Below, in pieces: positions 1-12,439 of a stretch of DNA of 64,000 nt; the stretch's first letter is position 1, and every line of letters begins with the position of its first letter. Origin of the DNA: Girardinichthys multiradiatus (taxonomy: Eukaryota > Chordata > Actinopteri > Cyprinodontiformes > Goodeidae); contig NC_061804.1 in NCBI RefSeq assembly GCF_021462225.1, positions 7,734,740 to 7,798,739 of the forward strand. Reading direction: 5' to 3'. The notes under the pieces were generated by a model. That model did not search any database. It was not told where the DNA came from and was given only the letters and a program-made list of their open reading frames with translations. The translations under genes and the position numbers were made by a program.

Positions 1-340
1 TTTAATAATTGAATAATAGTAATTTATTACTGTGGCACTTTTAGACCTCCATACTTACCCTGTGATCAATATTCCTTCTTTACTGAGGTTTATGTTTTTA
101 GAAGAATTTACTTTTTGCCAGATCATCTTTTTATTCCTTTTGAGCGGTATGCGGCTATAAAGGCTCATGAAAGCCAAAGTGCTGACATTCAAATCTTATG
201 TGAAGCCAAGGCTATCAATCTAATTGTTCATCTGTATTCATTCAGAATCCTGTAATATATGTTGTTTCATTCAGAACTTGAAACATTGTTTCACCTGAAA
301 ATACATTAATATGTAGCACACACACAAACACATCCATTTT

Positions 341-541
341 TCATGCATTACCTGGGACGTCTGCAGGTTGGGGAAGAGCCAGACACTGAATCTGTTGAAG
401 ATTTGATTCTGCTCCTTTGCTGCAGTTGGTGAAGTTGCAGATGCAGAGGATGAGGAGGTAGAAGGAAAAGATATAGCCTGCAGCCAGTACAGATTTTGTC
501 CACCACTGGTATTTCTGTTTAACCTGCTCCTGCTTTTCCAA
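341..541 (-). other. Possible exon of an unknown membrane protein
   Basis: The minus-strand frame has a basic stretch (KQKYQWWTK), one clear membrane segment (SVLAAGYIFSFYLLILCIC), then a glycosylation-type NFT and a TNCSKG cysteine. The frame can extend upstream to about 565 (KKILSQLE...). At its 3' end cgtcccag|gtaatg is a plausible donor (about 353). I do not recognise the family. It may belong to an upstream neighbour gene read leftwards, or be a pseudo-exon. Confidence 0.3.
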
Positions 542-2330
542 TTGGGAAAGTATTTTCTTCTGGCTGGATCAGACTCTGACTGCTCCCTCAGTCCTTAACA
601 TAGTGGCAGTTGTCGTGTTGCTGCTGAATGGCACTGGCTGGATCAGACTAAGGGAGCCAGAAAAACACTTTTAGGACTAACGCGAAGAAGAATGTATCCA
701 AAGATCTGCGTTTTATAAATTATCTTCTTAAGAAACCAAAAAAGCAGGGCAAGATATCCTCACTGTTGTTCTGTCAATGTCTCTCATCTTAGTCTCGGTC
801 AGATTCTCTGGTGTCTTTATTTAAAATTTGGGTCAGTGTCCTTCCTTTCAGACCTTCACCTAATGTCATGTACACACACACTGAAACTTGAATCTGATAG
901 TGACATACATTCCTGTTAACCGGGTTAATCATTTTCTTGTTTGTCATTTCTCAAAAAACCCAAAAAACCTTTGGTACATCGTCAGAGGCAATTTTGACCG
1001 AAAGCAAAAGGTTCAGCAACTCCCTGTGAAAGAATGACAGTTATAGAGCATTAGTGATATTGATATTTAAACTTCATGTTTTAATGTTAATAGAACAAAC
1101 CAGGTCCTCAGATCAGTGACATGTCATGTAGATTTGCTTGCTAGTTATATATTAGAGTACATTTTCAAAGTTGTTTTGATAAAGAATAACAATGGTAACA
1201 TTAACTGAATGATAAAAACTACAAAACTTTTTATTTGGCAAGATTTTAGGTTGGAAAGAAGTTTAGATCCTCCGCAGTACTAACTAGCTAAGCTGAAGTT
1301 AGCTTACTAGCTCAGAAATTAGCTTTTGAAACAAAAGTCTTATTTTTATATTAATGAGGATTGATCAATTTTCTCCTGTTCTTCTACTAAAAATCTATCA
1401 AACCTTAAATAAATTAATTTGATTTGTGTGCATTTTACCTGGGAATTGCAGAACTGAAATTATAAACAGGACCGGGACATATGGGTAAAGTTTCATGGTA
1501 AAATATGGATAAATAATATGTTCATTGAGGTTATAGTTCTCCTTTTAATAATTACTGATAGATCCATGTTCAGTTAGATATGAAATTTTGAACACTTGTG
1601 TTCAATTTACCTTCATTGACCAGTTCCCATAAATCAACACTGTCAGCCTGATTGAAGTCTGACTCCTATGCTATATGCTAACACCAATAATTTCTCTGAT
1701 TGACCTGAATGGAATGGTGAAAGTCCATTAAACTTGCAATAGTGTCAGTCATAGTCCGTCTCAATCACTTGTTTAATAAACTAATCACATTAGCCTACCC
1801 TGTGAGCAAATTGAAAGTCTATTTTAAGACCCCACGTTTTTCCCTTTCAGAGCCTACAAAACAGGTTAAAACAACCTTAACAAATGAACAGCCCTTAAAA
1901 CTGAAAGTAATTGCCATAAGGTGAACAAGAATCTGCTCATAGGTGTTGCCTGACTTATTTTGCATTTGCCCCAGGATGTATGATCCAGAAATATTTCCCA
2001 ATCCAATTTCAACAAAAAAGTACCAACTGTTAAACAATGGAGTATCTAAAACTCCACTTTAAAAACTTTAAAAAGTCAGACTGGAAGGAAAATATAATGG
2101 CAAAGGAAAAGAATAAAGGATTTTGCACCATAGTGTTTGTCCAGATGAGACTGCACTGTGAAGCCAGCTTTAGATTGAGTCACAAATGCACTGTAAAAGT
2201 AGTGAACATTTAGGAAACGTGATATATTCATGTCTAAACTTGAAAGCCGTGAGTTAGCCAAAATGCCTATTTTAACTCTAAATAGAAATATGGTTTTACA
2301 TAAAGATTATGTTGTTCTGAAGATCTGAAG
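542..2330. other. Intergenic DNA without recognised features
   Basis: AT-rich sequence with no convincing coding region. 'ctggctggatcagact' occurs twice about 75 bp apart (558 and 632), a small duplication. Nothing else was identified. Confidence 0.5.
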
Positions 2331-2419
2331 GCTTTGATTCAGATCCAAAATTCATATTTAATTCGTATTTTGATGTCTTATTCCCCAGCATTTTATGTCA
2401 TTTGTGTGTTTTTGTTGTG

Positions 2420-2690
2420 TTTGAAGTACATAGATAACAAAGCAGACTACCAGAGTAAATATTGCTACATGCTCATTCAGGAGGAGTGAATGCTGCAAGT
2501 CACTGACTGGATGCAATCTGCTGGGTTTCCTTAGACAGAAAAACTTTTTATCCAATTTGAATAAATAACTGACTGCACTGTTCACTAGTTAGGATTAATT
2601 GGAATGCATGTACCTGACTTTTGTAAAATGTTTTGAGACAACATGTGTTGTGAATTGGCGCTATAGAAATAAAACTGAATTGAAACAAAA
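2420..2690 (-). repeat. Interspersed repeat with LINE-type tail, inverted copy of 39395-39620
   Basis: The stretch containing 'ttgagacaacatgtgttgtg' and 'ggcgctatagaaataaa' is, in reverse complement, the sequence at 39395-39620. Both carry the tail typical of fish L2-like retroposons. This copy is isolated, without coding sequence. Confidence 0.65.
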
Positions 2691-2699
2691 TTGAATATT

Positions 2700-4000
2700 T
2701 CAAAGGTTGTATATATTATTTATATATATATACAACAATTATATTGTCTAACAGCCCTGGCGTTGAACTATTATTGTTAAACTGCTGAGTAAAACTTAAG
2801 TAAATTAATCAAGTTACAATTCAACTGGTTTTATCTATTTTCAACAGAAAGCTAAGAACAGTTTGAAAATATTAACAAATCACTTCATCTCTTGTTCTTC
2901 CTTTTTTATTCACCTATGATTATTTATTTAGATAAGTTAATTAAGCTACATATATATATTAAGTTAAAATTCTTTGTTTTAATGATGCATATTGACTATA
3001 AATGTGTATATTATTAGAAGCAGAAGGAATCTAAAGCAATTTATTAAAGTATTTCCCATAGTTTTCTTTTTGGGTGTAAAAATGTAATTGTAAATGAGAG
3101 AATTCAATTAATTCTAAGGTAAATATTGTTCAGTATCATCTTACCTAAAACTGAAAAACAATTTTTATTTCTATAAAAAAAAAAAAACACATTAAACATG
3201 AAATTTCTCCAGAAATAGTAAAACTAGATTCAGTTATCATATCATAATTTAAAAATAATGAAAGCAAAATAATTCAATTTTGTTAAATATTCTGTAAAAG
3301 TAAATCAACAGCACATTTCTGTTTTTTGGCTCATCTGATGCTCCATACCCAAACTGCTTTCAGGCTGCAAAGAAAAGATGTCAATTTACTTCTCAGTTAG
3401 GCTGACAGCAGACTTGGCAGCCTCCTGGATTTAATCAATTAAAATATGTTTGTTGGCTTGTCAGTTTTTAAACTAATGATCCCAATAAAAAAAGGTGGGA
3501 AAAGCCCATAAATAAATATTACATACCATGCCAGGGTATCCTAGGATGAAAGTGAAACAAACTCAGTTTTAGTCACTAAGTTTGCTGCTCATTGAGTTCC
3601 CAAACTTGAGTCTTCAGTTTGCGATCCTTCAACCTGGCCTCACATGGCCACAGCATCATAATGGGATTAGGTTGTAATCCAGCCACTTCCCCTACAAAGC
3701 AGACTGAAAGGCCAACGTCCACACTCTCTGAAACACTAAGTCATTATTATAAACCACAGAGAGGCATTATATTGACACGCTGCATTTCAATGAGCCTGTT
3801 CAGGTCAGCTTGGGACCCTTTGTTATTATGTTGGAGCTGGCTGGCAGTCAGTTGCTGTGAACCACAGAAATAAACATGCTTACATAATAATTTTGGTAAA
3901 GATTTTGGTTTGTTTCTGTTTCTGCAGACAAAAATATAATTTCGAAGAAAAAAATATGTAGACAGTTGATGTCATTTTGTAACAGTGTTAACATGCTGCA
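2700..4000. other. AT-rich intergenic DNA
   Basis: Contains short TA runs (about 2710-2735), a poly-A run near 3175 and no supported gene. The reading frame at 3619-3873 has no recognisable protein features. Confidence 0.5.
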
Positions 4001-4009
4001 AAACTACTT

Positions 4010-4440
4010 TTTATCACGTTCTTGGTTTGGATCGGACCAAAGTGCAGATAAGAGCTTGGCAGCCGCATGATGAGAGGAAGACTTTTCTTTAATTAAAAGG
4101 TCTCCAAAACGTAACATAATCCAACAAGTACAAACAAGAGTCGAGCCAAAAACTTACATGTGTTCATAGTTCTGTAACGTAGAAAAACTGACCATAAACA
4201 AGGGTAGTGAACGAGGAATAATGACAGAGGAACCAGCGGGGAACAAAGAACACAGACCAACTAATATACAGGGAGAAAACAAAGGCAGGTAATCACAGGA
4301 ACTAAGAACAGGTGTGGCAAGGAGACATGGAGGCATAAGGGACAGGTGGAACTAATTAACAATAAAGGAAACCATAGACCTAAGAACGATTAATACAAAG
4401 ACACAAACCAAGTCCAAGGATGTCATCCGATGACACTTTT
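4010..4440. repeat. Probable nonautonomous DNA-transposon copy
   Basis: The segment starts 'cacgttcttggtttgg' and is purine-rich, noncoding and similar in style to widespread fish repeats. I could not define matching ends or a target duplication, so the class is uncertain. Confidence 0.35.
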
Positions 4441-5451
4441 ACTCAGCCTGTTTCAGTTTAGGGCTGCTGGCTGATAAGATGAGTGCTTCAAGTTATGCTT
4501 CTGATCCTGGCGGGGGTTTAGAGCAAGTCAATGCCTTTTAAAACATATAGTAGGCATGCTCTGGGCTCACATTTAGGCTACAAATTTGTTTTTATGTGTT
4601 AATTTCTTTTTAATTCCAGCTGAACAAAAACATTGGTGGAACTCCTCGTATTAGAAAACCTTAGATGTTATCCTTCTAAAGAATAAAACTATTTCTGTAA
4701 AAGAAATGTTATGCCATTCTAAGATATCTCAAAAAAGCAATTCTTCCATTGCAACCTGTCCACCACTGTGAGATGCAAACAGATGCCAAAGAACATCAGC
4801 AGTTCTGAGTTAGTAGATCTGTTCTAAACTGAAATGAGCTCTAAGATTGTCTACAAGACCATCAGCAAGAAGCTTGGTGATATGACAACCTTTGCTGCAG
4901 CTTTTCAGAAATGGACAAAAATATATAACCATTATTCACCTTTGATTTAGAGCTTCATGCAAGATTTTACCTCATTGGTTCAGGATGTTCATGAAGAAGA
5001 GAAATCTGGTTTTCTTTAAGTCGTATTACGAATTCAGGATTTCTAGTTAAAGTCTCATCAACTTTAAAAATATAAGGTTTAAATAACAACATGCTTAAGT
5101 TATGTTTGTTTAATAGGAGCTGTTTGGGGTCTAATTGGGCAATCCATGATAAAATAAAGTTTAACCTGGGATTTTTTTCTCCCTGTTGAGTAAATGTTCT
5201 CAAATTAAAGGTTGTATTTTTCACTGTGAGTTCATTTTAAAGGTTTCATTTGCAGAAGAAAATATTTAGAATTAAATACCTTGGCCACAAAGTTCCCAAA
5301 CATCTACACGTGTCATCGATTTCTAAATTAACCTTTTCGCCCTTAATACATCACCTTTCTGAAAAGCAACTTTTGGTAATTACCCCTCTATACAGTAAAA
5401 ATCATGCCATAACTTTAATTTTCTGCTGCACCCAAGAAACTTTTATAACAA

Positions 5452-5765
5452 TGTATTCATCCACCCATTTTCTACACTTGCTTAATCTGTGCAGGCTTTT
5501 AGGTGGCTGAGGCCATGACCGGCAGTCATTAGCATGAGTTGGGGTACCCCCCTGGACAGGTCGCCAGTCTGGCTCAGAGACACACCAGACAAAATGTTTA
5601 GGGCAGATTAGAGTGACCAAATAAATTAACATGCACGTCTTTGGTCTGTTGGAGGAAGGTGGATTACTGAGAGAAAACCAAACGGATGCACAAGAAGAAC
5701 CAGCAAACTCCATATAGAAAGGCACCAGCTGGGATTTCAACCCAGGACCTATTAGCAGTGAGGCA
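5452..5765 (-). repeat. tRNA-headed SINE, minus orientation, copy 1
   Basis: It carries the family landmarks in reverse order: 'acccattttctacac', 'ctggacaggtcgccagtc', 'taacatgcacgtct' and 'ggatttcaacccaggacc' (the B-box region). The same landmarks appear at 19115-19425, 22025-22401 and 42550-42955. Confidence 0.75.
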
Positions 5766-5769
5766 AATA

Positions 5770-7680
5770 GGTCCTGTTTTTTAGTTATTTAAATATTTGA
5801 ATAAGCTGTTTAAACTTTAAACAGAAGTTTAAAATAAAGTTTCTTCAGCTACCACTCAAATTATGAGCAGTATTTCGGTTACTTTGAATTTACATTAAAA
5901 TGAAAACCTTTTATCTGACAATAAAGGAAACATTAAATCCAATCATGCCAGAGACCGTGATGGAAAATGAAACACTGTTTTTAAACTCAGAGACCCACAA
6001 GTAGACAGGATGTTTGATGCTCAGACATTACTTAAAAATCACACAATGTGATTTTCTAGATCTTTGTTTTAGATTCCGTCGCTCACAGTTGAAGGGTACC
6101 TATGGTAAGAATGAAAGACTTCTACATGCTTTGCCAGAGGAAAACCTGCAAAATCTGCAGTGTATCAAATACTTGTTTTCCCCACTGTATGTCAGATATT
6201 TCAAACTTCCAAATTACCCAAATACCCTGAACATTCAATCTCAATTTCACTTCATGTTGTTAGAATTCATGCTTGTTTGTTTAGGTTTATATTTTGCTGT
6301 TTGATTTAATTATTTGTTAAGATATATTAGTGAGGTTACTAATGACATAATTATTGATTCTGTTAGTGACAAGATCCAAAAAATTCATTGATTTTATACT
6401 CACATTAAATATGAATTTTGTAATTCCCAAGATGAAATATTTTCTATAATTTAATTCCTCCCATTTTTTCCTATGAAGTATGCAACTAAGGCTCACTGAC
6501 AAAGAGAATTTAAGCTTCAGAACTGATTTTTGATAGATTTGAGACTGATGGGAAAATAATATATTTTATTTATTGTGAGCTATACGATTTTTCATACATA
6601 AATATAATTAAGCAGCTTATATATTGCTACAGTTATGATCCACTCTTGCTGAGACACTATCCATTCTCTACGTCTGGTGGACCCTGTGCTTTGTTTGTAA
6701 GCTTTATTGAGGCATTTGTTTTCTATAACTTTTTTTTAGAACATGTTAAATATTTTCTGAGCTGTTCTGTAGCCTGCTTGCAGAATCAACTTCATCAGTT
6801 TGCCATTCCAAACATTCAGTTTGCTGGGTCAAAGGTCAGTTGTTTACAGACAAATTTAACAATCTGTGTAGGAGTTTTGACTTATAAGTGTCTCCTGATG
6901 ATTTAATCTGAAGGTGGACACTGGTTTAAGATTTAAAAAAAAAACTTTTGATATTTACACCATAGACTTGTATTTTTTTCCACCCAAATATACATATTCC
7001 GAAGTATTTGGAATGTTCGCTAAATTACTACTGAAAACATTAAATCCCGATAGGGGTTCAGTGTCTGGTTAGGTATCCTAAATAAATGCTAAATGCATAT
7101 GATCTCTTTAACTGGTCTTTAGTGTCCTCTAGTGCCCATCACAAAAGATGCATCCTTGGATTCCTTCGGGAAAAAAATATATTTCCCCTTTGCAACATTT
7201 TCAATTAATTTGATTATAAGAAAAGTGGCTGATTAGAGACCTTTGCCTTTAGCTTCCTGTCAGTAGAACCACAATAAAGTTAGATTTGAAACTGAATAAA
7301 CAACTACATGTCTACTGCTGTACTGCATCACTTCTTTATTCACTAGATTTTCCAGAAGACAATGAAGTGATCAGCAGTTAAAGGGTCAAAACGATCATTG
7401 TTTTAAATAATATTTCATTAGAACTCTAACTTAAGAAATGTTACTTTAAAGTTTTTAATTATGTAGGTTTCTCTTTAATATTACGCAACTTTTTCAATGA
7501 AAATTCAATGAAAATTTCCCAGGTACCAAATTCCACGATCATAAAAGCTTTGTCTTTCTGTCCAATTTTATGTATCGAAAGAGTTGAAGTGATTTGATTT
7601 GGTTTTTATGAACATTTACAGATTTCCAACGTTTTTCAGGGCTTTCAAATTTCAAATTTTTATGGTCCATGGATAACTGC
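5770..7680. other. AT-rich intergenic DNA
   Basis: No gene or clear repeat was recognised. Open frames such as 6014-6304 and 6646-6906 lack conserved motifs and show no coding-like composition. Confidence 0.5.
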
Positions 7681-7689
7681 AATAAGAAA

Positions 7690-7770
7690 GAAAGTAAAAC
7701 TCTATTTCTATAGCATCTTTAAGGAAAAGAGAAGTCCCAAAGTGCTTATTTGTGCTACTAGTAACTGACA
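7690..7770 (-). repeat. Eroded retroposon 3' tail
   Basis: The sequence 'ctatttctatagcatctttaagg...cccaaagtgctt' resembles the reverse complement of L2-type tails seen elsewhere in the window. It is short and eroded. Confidence 0.35.
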
Positions 7771-7869
7771 TCAACATAGACCAGTCACACAGCGCAGGCT
7801 AAACCCCTTGGAAACTAACATGGCGTGCATCATATTTGTGTGAACCTTAAGAGAAATGCCTCCACAATA

Positions 7870-8520
7870 TGGCTGCAACATTGGCATACTACCCTAATGC
7901 TCATGCGCTCATGTGGCATGCCTTGCGTTTCCGGTGCTCTCTTTTCATTCGCTGAAATCAGTGCAGCAGCGGACGTCTTTGTAATATAAACTGTCATACT
8001 GGCCACGCCTTTGACAAACAAAATTGCCCAATGACGAAGCTCTTAAGATGTCCTTATTGATCCGCCGACCAATCACGGCATATGTAACTCATAAAACGAC
8101 AAGTGACCCCGCCCCTAGCACTAAAAATTATGTTGAAAATCGTGCGCTAGCTTGTTCATGGTGGTGGACAAGTTGTAAAGGAAGTAATGGAAAGATGTCA
8201 TACTGTGTAAAAATGATTGATTTCAGGTTATAAATACATGCAACATATTTAAACCATTTTAGCACTATTTTGTTTGGTTTATGTAAAAGACTGAGTATTT
8301 ATAAAATGTAGGGGGTGTGAAGACTAAACGGATGAGATTCCCGAGTATGTTCAAAAACGGTTGGTTTTTTTTTGGGAATTTGTTCCATCCGTTTAAAAAA
8401 GTAGTACCGATGACAGATAAAGGAGGTGTGAATATGAATTTATTTGGGTTGATGTCGCCATACTTTTAAGTTGAAAACAACAGGAAAATGACCCAGACTG
8501 TCTAGTCTAGCCTAATTTTT
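7870..8520 (+). promoter_or_regulatory. Candidate proximal promoter region of clip2
   Basis: This stretch lies directly upstream of the CpG-rich noncoding exon. It has a CCAAT box in 'cgaccaatcac' (about 8067-8077) and a GC box 'ccccgcccc' (about 8107-8115), the usual NF-Y and Sp1-type sites. No clear TATA box is placed well for exon 1. The role is inferred from position and motifs only; the transcription start is not visible. Confidence 0.35.
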
Positions 8521-9021
8521 TCTCCCCCTCAGGACGCTCTGCTTCCCTGCTCCTTTGTTCGATCCGACCGGTGGGTTGAGTCAGAGACGGGAGGCTGAGC
8601 TGGACCTAACAAACCACCAGCACCGGGGAACCCGACCGAGGAGACGCCGCGACGGATAAACAAGGATTAAAAATCATCAGAAAGGCGAAAAAAAAAAATT
8701 TGGATTTAAAGTATTTCAGAAACAGTTCTGCTTCTCTAACCGCCGCCTGTCTTCTGCATCCTTTAGCAGCCGTTGTAGCTTTCACACTGGGAAATAAACC
8801 GGCAGGCTGACAGTTGCTAAGCCCACACCGGTCAGTCTCCATCATCCACACCGATCTACGCTGACTCCCTTTCAGTTACTTGTGGCTCAGCATCCATATT
8901 TGCATCCCAGGGAGTGGCAGGCACTAATCCTCCCTGTCTTTCCCCCTCCGCCGCCGCTGAGCACCTAGAAGTTAGCCGTTTCTCGGACACCCTCTAGGAC
9001 GCTGTATTTTCACACAGGAAG
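8521..9021 (+). other. clip2: Probable noncoding exon 1 (5' UTR) of clip2 in a CpG-rich island
   Basis: The block is GC- and CpG-rich compared with the AT-rich DNA around it (for example 'gacgccgcgacgg' and 'ccgccgccgc'). It ends in a good splice donor, aag|gtgagg, at 9021/9022. No long plus-strand reading frame is present, so it would be untranslated, joined to the acceptor at 14317-14318. The 5' boundary is a guess. It could instead serve a different transcript, but no other plus-strand gene follows before clip2. Confidence 0.55.
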
Positions 9022-10060
9022 GTGAGGATTATCTTGCATGTTTTGGCTCATTTCAGACATTTTTCTGTGTTTTTTTGTTTTCGGGTGGAAATGAAGGGCA
9101 GAGTGGACCACGCTGCCTGCCGCAGTAGCTACAACAATAGATCAAAGTGCTGGCGTTGTGTTACATTATCATCCCGACGCTTCCACCCGGCTCCAAAAGG
9201 AATGATAGATCCAGGCCTTGTTGCTTATTGCACATATAAAGCCTTGTTTTAAACCACCACGAATAATTATTCTCGACCAGTTTGATTTGATTGACCTGAT
9301 CTTAAGCGTAAAATGCCCGTTTTTCTGAGTAAAGATGAGTGTAAATAAGATTAAAAATCTTTCCCTATGCATGAAAACCGCTTAGTTTCATTCCAAACAC
9401 GAATTTGAAAGCTCCAAACAAGATGAATATTCTTTATTTGAGGTTATAACAGCTTTATATCTTCTTAATAGGCTCTGGGCCATGATTTGTAGGACATGCT
9501 CCACTTGGGCACCGGCCTACATTGGCTTTCTGTCATATTTCAGCCTGCTCAGACTTATGTCTTCACAATAAAAAATAAAGAAAATAACTGTGCTATTATT
9601 ATTATTATTACGTTTGAGAAATAGATTAAAATGTGTTGTAATGATAGCACATAACCTCCCTTCTATTTTTTAGCTATTTAACATAAGATCAAATAAGACA
9701 ATGTAAGATTTTATTCATCCCTCAAGGGGGAAATTAAATTTATGGAGCAAAAACATTTATAACCAGCAAACTTAGTTACATTGATATTTTCTCTTGGCAG
9801 AATTGTTTTAATCTATCCACACTGGAGTCCTAGTCAAAGTCCGGACTTTGACTAGGCTACTTCAGAACGTTTTTAAATGCCATGTTATTTTTACACCAGA
9901 TATAAAACTGTCCACAGAATATTTTCCCAAAAGTCTTAGTGATCATTGTGATGTTTTTGCTAAACGTCAGACGGGGCTTTCATGTTCTTTTGGGTCACCA
10001 GTGTTTTTGGACATAAAACTGTCCCATGGATGCCATTTCTTGTTGTCCTTAACTGAAGTA

Positions 10061-11329
10061 CAGGGGTTGGACAATGAAAGTGAAACACCTGGTTTTAGAC
10101 CACAATAATTTATTAGTATGGTGTAGGGCCTCCTTTTGCGGCCAATACAGCATCAATCCGTCTTGGGAATGACATATACAAGTCCTGCACAGTGGTCAGA
10201 GAGATTTTAAGCCATTCTTCTTGCAGGATAGTGGCCAGGTCACTACGTGATACTGGTGGAGGAAAACGTTTCCTGACTCGCTCCTCCAAAACACCCCAAA
10301 GTGGCTCAATAATATTTAGATCTGGTGACTGTGCAGGCCATGGGAGATGTTCAACTTCACTTTCATGTTCATCAAACCAATCTTTCACCAGTCTTGCTGT
10401 GTGTATTGGGGCATTGTCATCCTGATACATGGCACCGCCTTCAGGATACAATGTTTGAACCATTGGATGCACATGGTCTTCAAGAATGGTTCGGTAGTCC
10501 TTGGCAGTGACGCGCCCATCTAGCACAAGCATTGGGCCAAGGGAATGCCAAGATATGGCAGCCCAAACCATCACTGATCCACCCCATGCTTCACTCTGGG
10601 CATGCAACAGTGTGGGTGGTACGCTTCTTTGGGGCTTCTCCACACCGTAACTCTCCCAGATGTGGGGAAAACAGTAAAGGTGGACTCATCAGAGAACAAT
10701 ACATGTTTCACATTGTCCACAGCCCAAGATTTGCGTTCCTTCTACCATTGAAACCGACGTTTGGGATTGGCATGAGTGACCAAAGGTTTGGCTATAGCAG
10801 CCCGGCCGTGTATATTGACCCTGTGGAGCTCCTGACGGACAGTTCTGGTGGAAACAGGAGAGTTGAGGTGCATATTTAATTCTGTCGTGATTTGGGCAGC
10901 CGCGGTTTTATGTTTTTTGGATACAATCCGGGTTAGCACCCGAACATCCCTTTCAGACAGCTTCCTCTTGTGTCCACAGTTAATCCTGTTGGATGTGGTT
11001 CGTCCTTCTTGGTGGTATGCTGACATTACCCTGGATACCGTGGCTCTTGATACATCACAAAGACTTGCTGTCTTGGTCACAGATGCACCAGCAAGACGTG
11101 CACCAACAATTTGTCCTCTTTTGAACTCTGGTATGTCACCCATAATGTTGTGTGCATTTCAATATTTTGAGCAAAACTGTGCTCTTACCCTGCTAATTGA
11201 ACCTTCACACTCTGCTCTTACTGGTGCAATGTGCAATCAATGAAGACTGGCTACCAGGCTGGTCCAATTTAGCCATGAAACCTCCCACACTAAAATGACA
11301 GGTGTTTCAGTTTCATTGTCCAACCCCTG
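10061..11329 (-). mobile_element. Tc1-like transposon with intact ends and TA target duplication
   Basis: The termini are near-perfect inverted repeats beginning caggggttggacaatgaaa, 30 of the first 32 bases matching, with TA on both outer sides (10059-10060 and 11330-11331). Length is 1269 bp. The transposase gene lies on the minus strand and is broken, so movement now would need enzyme in trans. The sharp ends suggest a fairly recent insertion. Confidence 0.93.
10113..11143 (-). pseudogene. Tc1-like transposase, inactivated by one stop and one frameshift
   Basis: A DDE transposase that would cut and join the element ends. The N-terminal part starts MGDIPEFKRGQIVGARLAG and has a helix-turn-helix (residues about 20-45, SRATVSRVMSAY) for end binding. 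A TAG stop at 10744-10742 follows FQW. The frame then stays open through SDESTF (first catalytic Asp) until a one-base deletion near 10580 within KHGGGSVMVW. The C-terminal part has QDDNAPIH (second Asp) and NIIEPLW (Glu), ending LAAKGGPTPY. I count 36 residues between second Asp and Glu, so DD36E rather than the common DD34E. Confidence 0.9.
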
Positions 11330-12439
11330 TAAGTAAGACCTGTGGTGCTCTAGTTGTTGGTCTGAAATCTTCTATGACGTCCTGGATAAGTCTTTGAAGC
11401 AATCTTGGATTAATTAATTAAGGTGGGCTGTCCATGACTGGGAAGTTCAACACTGTGTCACGTTTTCCCCATTTGTGGATAATGGATCCCACTGTGGTGC
11501 ACTAGAGTCCCAAAGCCTTAGAAATAACTTTGTGTCTTTTTCCAGACTGATTGATATCGGTTACATTTTTCTAATCTTTTCTTGAATTTCTTCAGATCTG
11601 AGCATGATGTGTTGCATTTTTAAAACCTTTTTCACCTACTTCATGTTGTCATATAGGTTCTATACCTCATTACTGTTGAAAAATGCATGTACATTTGTTT
11701 TAAGTTTATGGTGTTTTAGCTCTGATGTAAAAAATACTTTTTGAAATCACCAAGTTGACTGAATTTGTCTGTCAAAAAAGAAAAAGTCTGGGTAAAAACC
11801 TACGTAAGACATATTTCAGCTTTTTAAGAAGGGGATCATTCAGAACTAGCCAAAGCAACTTAATCAACAGTGATATTTACAATTCTTTAGCAAAAAAGGA
11901 AATAAAAACATTACTGTGACAAACTTGATGTGTTTGAATTCCAGCTAAGACCAGACGTGTGGATTCTTCTCAAACACCCGGAGACGTCGCTTTCCTCCTA
12001 ATTAGCGGGTTACCAACAGTTTCATATGACCTATGACCCAACGTGGGCAGGAGTCGTTTAACTTCTTAGGCTGGGAAAGGGTCCTATATTATGTGGTTCT
12101 GTGGATTTACAGTGGTCTGGAAAAAATGTATGTTTCCACATAAATAATCTTGATTTTGATCTCTGGAATCCCTTTGAAATTGTTGCTGTCTAAGTTCAGC
12201 AGTTATGTGGTTGTGAAAATAAAACCAGAAACTGCCAACACCACAGATGTTTTTAAAACAGGCTCCATGCTATCTCAACAAGTGTAAAAAAAACATGTAA
12301 TTACTATTTTAGTATTTTTCAAGTTTATATAGACATTAAAAAGGTCTCTTCTCCATTTCCTGTTTTTTAAGAGCTGATCTTTTAATTTCTAAGATCAAAT
12401 ACTCTAGCTTGGAGATTAAGGTACCTCTTTAAATTTGAA

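Larger units (their letters stand above)
9700..11800 (-). repeat. Old DNA-transposon relic split by a younger Tc1-like element
   Basis: Sequence before 10061 ('gctaaacgtcagacggggctttcatg') and after 11331 ('catttgtggataatggatcccactgtgg') belongs to one widespread fish transposon type. The first part is similar to 33830-33950. The element at 10061-11329 interrupts it, giving an age order. Coding is destroyed. Confidence 0.5.

Noticed and set aside
5402..5740. 112-codon minus-strand frame
   Set aside because: It lies in SINE copy 1 and reflects repeat sequence, not a gene.
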